Positions 19,557 through 29,100 of a DNA stretch of 64,000 bases are shown in pieces. The stretch is from the NCBI RefSeq assembly GCF_029931775.1, contig NC_079312.1, positions 12,345,821-12,409,820 on the forward strand, in the 5' to 3' direction. Numbering within the stretch: position 1 is the stretch's first letter; each line of letters starts with the position of its first letter. The notes below the pieces were generated by a model. It saw only the letters and a list, made by a program, of their open reading frames with translations. It was not told the origin of the DNA and ran no database searches. This DNA comes from Euleptes europaea. Its lineage: Eukaryota > Chordata > Lepidosauria > Squamata > Sphaerodactylidae. The position numbers and the translations under genes were made by a program.

Positions 19557-19795
19557 GGAATTACTTCTGTGTAAACATGGGTCAGATCCAGCGATCCAGA
19601 ACTGTATTCTGCCCCCCCCCCCACTCAGACTTTACAACTTCCCCATCATAGAGGATGGAAAAAGACCAAGCATTGCACACCCCACACTTCAGGCTTCTTT
19701 TTTTGGGGGGAATGGACGCCATGTGTAGGGCAGGCGCATCAAAGCAAACGGGAGAGACCCACTCTGCTCTTCCCACCCACCCAATATCTATATGG

Positions 19796-20077
19796 TGGTC
19801 TCCCTTCCAAGAACCAACTCTGCTTAGTTTCTGAGATCTAACAAGATCAGGCTGTAACATGCTGCCTTCACATGAAGCTGCCATATACTGAACCAGACCC
19901 TTGGTCCATCAAAGTCAGTATTGTCTACTCAGACAGGCAGCGGCTCTCCAGGGGTCTCAAGCTGAGGTCTTTCACATCACCTACTTGCCTAGTCCCTTTA
20001 ACTGCAAATGCCGGGGGTTGAACCTGGGACCTTCTGCATGCCAAGCAGTTGCTCTAACACTGAGCCACAGCCTTTCT
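19796..20077 (-). mobile_element. 5S-SINE head fragment followed by tRNA-derived SINE A
   Basis: 19796-19860 is antisense 5S-like sequence only (GTGGTCTCCC, CTGCTTAGTTTCTGAGATCT). 19868-20077 is a full antisense family-A SINE. Confidence 0.75.
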
Positions 20078-20089
20078 CCCCACAGGACA

Positions 20090-20537
20090 CAAGAAGCTGC
20101 CTTATACTGGATCAGACCCATTGGGCCATCAAAGTCAGCATTGTCTACTCTGGCAGCGGCTCTCCAGGGTCTCAAGCAGAGGTTTTTCACATCAACTACT
20201 TGCCTGTGTGTGTGTGTGTGAAGTGCCGTCAATTCGCTTCCGACTCATGGCGACCCTATGAATGAAAGTCCTCCAAAATGTCCTATCTTTGACAGCCCTG
20301 CTCAGATCCTGCAAGTTGAAGGCCGTGGCTTCCTTTATTGAGTCAATCCATCTCTTGTTGGGTCTTCCTCTTTTCCTGCTGCCCTCAACTTTTCCTAGCA
20401 TGACTGTCTTTTCCAGTGACTCTTGTCGTCTCATGACTACTTGCCTAGTCCCTTTAATTGGAGATACCAGGGATTGAACCTGGGATCTTCTGCATGCCAA
20501 CTTGCAGATGATCTGCCACTGAGCCACGGCCCCTCCC
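20090..20537 (-). mobile_element. tRNA-derived SINE A split by a Bov-B insertion
   Basis: The SINE runs 20090-20205 and resumes at 20436-20537. The 11-bp ACTACTTGCCT is present on both sides of the insert (20195-20205 and 20436-20446), a clear target-site duplication. Confidence 0.88.
20206..20435 (-). mobile_element. 5'-truncated Bov-B LINE inserted in a SINE
   Basis: A 230-bp antisense Bov-B 3' end with a (TG)n start and an 11-bp target duplication. It is younger than the SINE it interrupts. Confidence 0.9.
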
Positions 20538-20814
20538 CAACAGCGATAGGAAGCTGGATTTCCCAACTCTAAACCAATACCCTAACCATTTATGCACCAC
20601 TGATTCCAATAAAAGCCGGTGGTGTATAGATTTTCATCTCAATCTTTTTGGACAATACATAACCAGTTAATCTATTTCTTTAGGGTCATATCCTCTGTTT
20701 TCCAAAATCATCCTTCTATCACTGACTATGTGTTCTTTCCAGATCTTTGCTATTTGCTTGGTTTAAAACAACAACAACAACAAAAACCTGCCACTAAATA
20801 AGTGACAAGTCCTC

Positions 20815-21365
20815 TTGAGATAATTCACAGTGGGTAGCCGTGTTAGTCTGTCTGCAGTAGTAGAAAAGGGCAAGAGTCCAGTAGCACCTTAAAGACTAAC
20901 AAGAATATTTTCTGGCAGGGTGTGACCTTTCGTGAGCCACAGCTCACTTCTTCAGATACAGCTAGAATGTGAATCCATCTGTCTTTAAGTAGAGGAGAGT
21001 GAATTCAGACAAGCATTAGTATGTAAATGTTAACAGTATATAAATGTGAATAGCAGGCGTGATGGGATTAGGGATGGTCTGCAGAAGAGTCTGTGATGTC
21101 CAGGGGAGAGATGGGTTTGGAGAAATCAGCATTGGTAATGAGCCATGAATGCAAAGTCTTTATTCAGCCCAGGTCAATGCATTGACTTTAGTTTGAATAT
21201 CAACTATAATTCAGCAGTTTCTCTTTCCAATCTCCCTTTGATATTCCTTTGTAAGAGAACTGCTACCCTTAAATCTGCAACAGAATGTCCTGGAAGGTTG
21301 AAATGTTCTCCCACTGGTTTTTGAACATTGTGGTTTCTGATGTCCTCTTGAGAGTTAATCTAACT
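20815..21365 (-). mobile_element. Penelope-like retroelement 3' part with GIY-YIG region
   Basis: On the minus strand, about 21365-21210 encodes a segment with the reading VQKPVGEHFNLPGHSV, which resembles the end of the GIY-YIG endonuclease of Penelope-like elements. Beyond it is the 3' part that reaches the TAGTCTTTAAGGTGCTACTG-type terminus at 20880-20910. The copy is decayed. Its end is the same sequence found as foldback copies elsewhere in the window. Confidence 0.65.
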
Positions 21366-22608
21366 GAGCGCATATTCCTAGAGAGGCTTTGCCAGGAAGA
21401 AGGGGGAGGGGTGCATGGGCAGCAGAGCTTCCTCCCAATCCTGCCTCCCACCCCCGCACCCCCCCCACCCCGGGAAAGTGGCCTTTGAATTTCCAGCCCG
21501 CTGCACCCAGATCTGCAAGAGATCTGGTAGGTCGACAACGCATTGGGAGGTGAAGAAGAGGGAGATCGAGCTTGGTGCAATTGAGGACTGGCGAAGAAGA
21601 CAAGCTGGTGGGGTTCAGATTGCGGAAAAAAAGAGTTTTGTTTACCAGGGTTGGCTGTAGGTCGCCGCAGAGGGCATTTGAGGATCTCTCTTTGATTAAT
21701 TTCTGCATTTTTGCAGGATTTCTGCATATGCTGTTTCAGTGAGCTGTTTTGACCTGCCATTAAGACAAATAACTAAATCCTTTATGTACTATATTCCAGA
21801 AACTTGGTTGTAATTGAGGCTTCTTGTGGGTAAGCTTTTGTGGATTGGTAATTGGTAGAACTGGTAATAGATTTTGTAAGTATTTTTCAAACATCTCTTT
21901 CAAGACTTATATAATGGGCTCTTAAATAGATAGAAACGAACCCATTATTATTCTGTCTTTTCAGACAACCTATACACATGCCTGGTTGGGTTTGAACTGT
22001 TTGTATATGTATGTATGTACTTATTTATTTCTGTAATTGTGTGCAGGCTAACATGGGTTTTAATTAACTACTGACGGCCCACTAGGCTGAAACGCGTTTG
22101 GTTGTGGTTACAGATGTCAACCTTAGGATATGCCATTGTGCTATTTTAATGTTTTTAAAATATTTTTAACCTTGACATAGTGTTTCCAATAAATTATATT
22201 TACAGTATTTATATATAAACATATAAATATTACATATTTCATATATATATATAGGTTGGGTCTTATTCCCCTCTTTTTTCTTCCTCTTCCAACACTCTAA
22301 CCACTACACCACACTGGCTGTCGTGAAAGAAGAATAGAGGTGGGAGAGCCCATCTTTCTCTTGAAAATACAATTTGTTTGTTTCTTAGTCAATCTTAGGA
22401 GAAAGTAATAACCCTTCCTTCTGTTCCCAATGTGCAGTCCTAGAATCTCTTGGTTTAACCGAATCCTTGGCGTTTGTGTTGCTTTCCTCAGGAATAAATT
22501 TGCAATCTGGATACATAGCCTGTTTTGTTTGTAAAGTCTTGTCCTTCCTTGGTACTGTTAGCAATCTACGGTGTGTCAAAGCAATATATTTTTTTTTACT
22601 TCTGGGAC
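21366..22608. other. upstream region of the SCAN-KRAB-ZNF gene; no exon identified
   Basis: 21410-21560 is C-rich and GC-rich and could hold the promoter or first non-coding exon of the plus-strand gene, but I cannot choose a donor. 21720-22250 is AT-rich and contains CTGAAACGCGTTTGG, as in Penelope-like ends, and ends in a TATATA run. Confidence 0.4.
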
Positions 22609-22632
22609 TGAGGAGTCACCTTAGAGAAGCTC

Positions 22633-23112
22633 ATGACAATGGAGCACAAAGCCCTTTCAGCCCTGAGTCCCCCACTGGAAGTGAAGCTGGGAGAGGATGT
22701 GGAAGAGCCAGATGCAGCTTGCCTCGAGACAAGGGAGAGCCCAGGAAGATGCCCTGGCGGTGCCGTTGGCAAGGGACTCTGGGAAGGAACAGTGCAAAGC
22801 CCCTCGGATGAGGACACGGTTTGCTCCGAGGTGTGGCGACGGCGCTTCCGGTGGTTCCGCTACCAGGAGGCCGAGGGGCCGCGTGAGGTTTGCAGCCATC
22901 TCGAGGAACTTTGCCGTCGTTGGTTGAGGCCCGACACGTTCACAAAGGAGCAGATTCTGGATCTGGTGGTCCTGGAGCAGTTCCTCAGCACCCTGCCGAA
23001 GGAAATGCAGAGCTGGGTCCGGAAAGGGGGAGCGGAGACCTGTCTCCAGGCTGTTGTCCTGGCCGAAGATTTCCTACTGAAGCAGCAAGGGGTCAGGAAC
23101 CAGGGAGCACAG
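22633..23112 (+). CDS. SCAN-KRAB-ZNF exon 1: SCAN domain
   Basis: 160 codons ending in phase 0 before GTGAGAAC. SCAN motifs: [48 protein letters not shown]. Acceptor candidates lie in the T-rich stretch at 22590-22624. Confidence 0.92.
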
Positions 23113-26100
23113 GTGAGAACTTTTCTTCCTACTCATTCCAAGAGGGCTGGGGAGGCATGCAAGGACATTTTGCTCCTAAAACTTTACTACCGGTGTCTCT
23201 TTTAGAGCCTACAGGCACCTTTAAAATTTTGATTGGGGGGGGTGAGCCCCACCTCAAAATGGCTGTGACAGAAGGTGGAGCCAAACCTGCAATGGCTGCC
23301 TCAGGAGGCGGAGCCATACCTCCCTCCTCACTTTGCAAAAGAATCTTAGGAGGGGAATAAAAGAAACTAAGGAAAGCCCAGGAGAAAGAGAAGGGGGAAT
23401 AAAAAGAAGGAAAGCCTCAAGAGGGAAGGGAACTATAAGCCTGAATGATTACTAATCCTCCTGACCCACCAGTGTTTCCCACTGCTATTACATCCATGGA
23501 AAATAGCAAGCTCTGCCTTACAACGGCCTCACCTAAGGTCTGAAAAGCTTGATGGTGAGCACTCTGCCTTCCTACTTCGTTGCTGCCTTGACCTCTTCTA
23601 CAAACTGTCCAAGAAGGAGTTTGTTGTGTTGCTGAATGCCACCTTCTTATGATCTCCTTCCCTGTCTGGCCCCCTTGATGGAGCAGGGCTGTTTTATAGG
23701 GTTTATGGGTGCACAGAATAAAGGGTCTAGACATGTTCATATGCGCCATTCCTTTTCTTATGTCTCCCCTCCTTCCCTGGTTTTACACGCAAGAGCCGTT
23801 TGTAAATATGAATGATCTTTTTCCCCCCAAGGCAAAGAAGACTATATCAGGGGACCCGCTGATGGAGGGGATCTCACAAGAACTTGAGGAAGACGGTATC
23901 TCACTGGGTAAGGATTTTAGTAAGCTATGGTGCAATTTGAAATGTCTGGGGCAAAATTTCAGCCCTGGCCTACACCTCCCTCAGGATGAGGTGGTAGAGT
24001 CCTGGGGTGGAAGGTTGGACCCTACCACTTCAGACTGCCATGGTGGTGATGTTCTTGAGTGTTCTCCCATTTAATAAGCTCCCCCATTAGAAAACTCATA
24101 CAAACAAGGAGAAGCCCGAATAGAACTTGCTATACTAAGGTGTTTTTATTTTAAAACATTCAGGGAGTATTTTATTTTACACAGGGGATCATCCAAAGGT
24201 AGTTCCTCCATCCCCTACACCTACAGGTGTACCATTCTACCTCCTCATTCTGCTGCATGTGTAATGGTTAACAGTGGCAGACTCTAATCTGGAGAACCGG
24301 GTTTGATTCTCCACTCCTCCACATGCAGCCTGCTGGGTATCCTTGGGCCAGTCACAGTTCTCTCTGAACTCTCTCAGCCCAACCTACCTCAAAAGGTGCC
24401 TGTTGTGGGGAGAGGAAGGGAAGGCGATTGTAAGCCGCTTTGAGACTCCTTACGGTAGAGAAAAACTGCTGCTTCTTCTTCGTCTTCTTCGTCTTCTTCG
24501 TCTTCTTCGTCTTCTTCTTCTTCCTTTTTGTCTTTGTCTTCGTCTTTCTCCATCTCTCCAAGGTGGCCACAATTTGTGGCCCGTTTGTGTAATCCCTTGG
24601 TGATATGCGAAGAATGTTCTCGCTTCCTGTCTCCACAAACTGTTTAATAACTATTAGCTAAATGCACATCAGTTTGATGGGATAGATTAAAGGTCCCCAA
24701 CTATTTTGAGCCTGTGAGCACCTTTGTAAATTTGACACAACGTGGTGGGCACAGCAAATGAGTTTCATGGTTTTTGTTTTGTTTAAAGATTAATCGTGGG
24801 GGGGGGGGGGAACAGAAGTCCTAGGGCTAGGGGGTTGATGGTAACACCTGTTTCCAATACCCTTCTCTGTCTCATAGACCCTGGACTGACAACACTGATG
24901 CATTCTGGATCATATCCTCTTCATGATAGAATGGAAACAGTGACCCAGCTCTGGAATACTGTACCCCTGGAGGTCTGTCTTACACCTTCCCTTCAGTTTT
25001 GTGGAAATGTTTCTAGAAAGAGAGGGAGAAGGAGGGAGGGATGTTCAGAATCAAGTTTACTTGAAATTGTTTAAGAATCTTTGATATGTAAGCAAAATAG
25101 TGAAATCTCCCTCCCCCTCTCTCTGTATATGTATGAAAATCTCTCCTACGATTTCCTCTTTCCCTCTCTGAAAGCCCCCTCAGCCTCGCTTCCGTCTCTC
25201 TTTCCGCCCAACAGCCAACCTTTCTCTGACCCTCTGACTTCAGCCTCCCTCCACCTTGGTAGCCTCTATCTTGGAAAACCATGCCCCAGTTGTGCAGTTC
25301 CAGCTGCTGGGCCAGGCTTTCTTGCATGGTAGGGAACCCTCAAGGACTTGTGGGGGGCACATCACTTTCCCCTGTATCATTCCCCCACATTATTTCCCTT
25401 TTCCCTCCTCCTGGCAACCCTCACATCCTCTCCCCTTTCCCTGCCTCATTCTCAGCCATTCACCAACTTACCTTTTATCTGCCCTCCCATCTTCAGATAT
25501 ATTTATAATTTATTTGCTCCATTCATACCCCACCTTTCTCCACAGCGAGGACCAAAGCGGCTCACATTATTCACCTCTCCTCCTTTTTATCTGCTCATCA
25601 GCCCTGTGAGGCAGGTTAGGCTGCAGGTCTGTGACTGACCCAAAATCACCCAGTGAGCTTCCACAGCAAGATGGGGATTCGAACCTTGGTCTCCCAGACT
25701 GTACTCAGGTCTAACTGCTACACCACACTGGCTTTCATAGGATGTTGTTGTTGAAGAGTAGCCTGCAGCCAGGCCAAGTGGAGTCATGCAAGTCAGGTAG
25801 TATCAAGTCACCTGGTGGTTGCTACCATGCCTAGAGTTGCCAACCTCCAGGTGAGACCTGGAGATCTCCCAGTACCCTAGTCAGGCCTGGCAGCAGTGAA
25901 TCTTCCATCAAAGGCCAAAATAGTCCTAGAATAGTGTGGTTTCCTAGCAACAGCCACTGAGGTAATCCGTTGCTTAAAGCTACAGGTGCTCCTTTTATCA
26001 TTCCTGGGGTTTTTAAACCCCACAGTGAGTGTGTGTGTGTATATATATGATTTCACAGTTTTTCAGAAAACATTTTTCAGCCCTTTTCAGGTTTGTAGAA

Positions 26101-29100
26101 AGATCTGTTCGTGCCCTTTCACAGCTCCAGTCACTTCCCATAGGATTTGGCCAACTTCACTATTAGTATATAGATGATGTTATATAGTAGTTTAGTAATT
26201 CTCAAAAATACTCCCTCTGCATATAAAAAGCCCTGACCTAGATGGCCCAGTTTCACCCAATCTCATCAGATCTTGGAAGCTAAGCTGGATTGGCCCTGGT
26301 TAGTACTTGGATAGTAGACCCCCAAGAAAGTCCAGGGTTGCTAGGCAGAGGAAGGCAATGGCGAATCACCTCTGTTTGTATCTTCCCTTGAAAACCCTAT
26401 GGGGTCACCATAAGTGGGCTGTGACTTGATGGCCCTTTCCACCACCACCCCATAATAAAAGACTGCCTTGTACCCTCGGATGTGGAATGGTATGGTATAG
26501 CCTGATCTCAGAAGCTTAACTGGTACTTGAATGGGAAACCACCAAGGAACAGTTTGCTGAGGCAAGCAATGGCAAACCACCTCTGCTTCTCACTTGCCTT
26601 AAAAACCCATGGGGTTGCCATAGGTTGACTGCGACTTGACAGCACTTTACACACACAATGTGTACTCTATAAGCAGTACATATGGGTGTCATGAAGTTAA
26701 CACAATAAACTTAGAAATATCTAAATGTACTGCACATACGTACAAGCACCTTGCAAAAATACACTGAAATGTGTATCATAAGGAAGTCAAACAGCACTAA
26801 ATGTATTGGGGCGAAAAGTTGGTATATCAATGAAGTAAATTAATAAAGAAATACTTTGGACAGATGAAGCTGCCTTATTCTTAGACTTTCAGTTCATTCT
26901 AGCACAATAATGTCTTTTCTGACTGGCAGCAGCTCTCCAGGGTCTCGGGCAGAGAAAGGTCCTTCCCATCATCTCGTCTGGGATCTTTCTTAACTTGAGA
27001 TGCCAGACACTGAACCTGGGACCTTCTGCATGCAAAGGAGGTGCTCCTGTCACTGAGGCCTGAATGCTTCCTCTCATATCATGATCCAAGGAGAATTTCC
27101 CCCCTCTCTTTTGAGGTAAGCTGCATGGAAGTCACACCTCTTACTTTTTGTTGCAGAAGCTGGTGACTTTTGAGGAAGTGGCCGTGTGTTTCACTGAGGA
27201 AGAATGGAGCGTGCTGGATCCCAGCCAACGGGCCCTGTACAGAGAGGTCATGTTGGAGAATTATGGGAGTGTGGCTTTGCTAGGTGAGGATCCCTTTGGC
27301 CTTCGTTGAAAGCTGCTGAGGGAAAGCCAGAGAGGCGTGGGTCTGCTCTGGGTCTGCTCCTTATCCTTGTTCTCCAAACCAAGTTACTGGAGAAAACTGC
27401 AATCAGTTTTTTTCTGAAGTTAGTCACAGCTGTTGAGGGCCAGACAAAATGTAGCTTTCTTCAGAAAGAAGAGGGCCAGACTGATTGGTTTTGGGTATGG
27501 TGCGATGACATAGAGTGGTCCTTTCCTGCTTGGCCCTCCGAGACAAAAGTGTAAGGCAGCGGCAAAGGCTGTGATCTGGAGCACAGTTAGATGGAAATAA
27601 TTCTGACTGAACTCAGAGGCATACTCCTGAGTAAACACAGCTGGCCACCTTTTCCCGAAGGAACCCACTCATCAGTCTATCTGCCAAGGCCTTTCTCTGT
27701 GCTATCCCACTTTTGAAAGTTAGGTGTGTGGTCCCCACAGACAGGGTCTGTTTGGTGGTGGTGCCTAGATTGATGGAATACTCTTTCCCCAGCCTCATCT
27801 ACCGGGTCTGTTGCCTAGGTTTAATCTGTTGCCTTCTGCCAGACTTTCAATGGGGATATAATATGCAACCGGTTGTTTTTTTTTTAATTCTTTAGTTGCT
27901 TCTTTTCTTCCTGTGGCCTTCTCTCTTTCACCTCTTCTTATATTTTTATTTTTGTTGATTTGGTGTTAATTTACCATGTAAGCTACCTTGAAGACCAGCT
28001 GGAGGGAAGGCGGAGTAGAATCTTTTAAAAAAACAAATAAATACCTCACCAAAACAGGATAAATTTGCGTGCTTGCAAGCCAAATAGTTGTATAGGCATC
28101 TCATAGGTATCTGGATGTCACTTTTTCTTGTCATAAATTTGATAGTGAGATGCATATCAGTGTGAGTGTGTGTTAAGTGCCGTCAAGTCACTTCCAACTC
28201 ATGGCGACCCTATGAATGAAAGTCCTCCAGATGTCCTATCTTTGACAGCCTTGCTCAGATCTTGCAAATTGAAGGTTGTGGCTTCCTTTATTGAGTCAAC
28301 CCATCTCTTGTTGTGTCTTCCTCTTTTCCTGCTGCCCTCAACTTTTCCTAGCATGACTGTCTTTTCCAGTGACTCTTGTCGTCTCATGAAGTGACCAAAT
28401 ACCATAGCCTCAGTTTAGTCATTTTAGCTTCTAGGGTCAGTTCAGGCTTGATTTGATCTAGAACCCACTGATTTGTTTTTTGGCAGTCCACGGAATCCGT
28501 AACACTCTCCTCCAACCCCACATTTCAAAGGAATCTATTTTCTTCCTATCAGCTTTCTTCACTGTCCAGCTTTCACACCCATACATAGTAATAGGGAATA
28601 CGATGGCATGAATTAATCTAGTCTTGGTGGCCAGTGACACATCCTTACAACAATTTCAAGCTTACCTGATTCATGCTTCTCACATTCCATGTTCCTATTA
28701 TATGTGTCGAACAGCTTCGGACTTTCCTTTTGCATGTCAGTAAGATGACAAAATGGGGTAGCTCAGAAACAAGACCAGGGTTTCTGGATATCTGACAAAG
28801 GGAGCCTTGACTCACAAAAGCTGGTAGCTGGGTCATTTTTGTTGGTCTTGAAGGTGCTACCGGACTAAAATTTTGTTCTACTACTGAAGACTAACATGGC
28901 TACTCAGCCTGGATATTCTGGGACTTCCCAGCAGGACTGTAAAGAGACAGGATAGAAATATTCAAAATAAATAAGAAGATACGTAGGGGAAAATGCTCTC
29001 TACATTTTTTTAAAAAAAGACACCACCTCCAATCAAATAAGCCTGGTAAGAACTGAGCATGTTCATTTCCCTCCAAGAGACATGGAATTTTGAGGGCAGC

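Noticed and set aside
20925-20965. Hammerhead-ribozyme-like core (CTGAAGA ... stem ... CGAAA) in the Penelope-type end
   Set aside because: The stem II position next to the core is mismatched and no proper cleavage site closes stem III in the copies I checked. Penelope elements do carry hammerheads in other animals, so a covariance search would settle it.
21269-21760. Minus-strand frame of 163 codons as a host gene
   Set aside because: Part of it overlaps the Penelope-like region in another frame and the rest is low-complexity Pro/Ser sequence.
24352-24638. Open frames with Lys-Thr or Arg repeats
   Set aside because: They are the SINE tail and its CTT/CGT expansion read on the minus strand.
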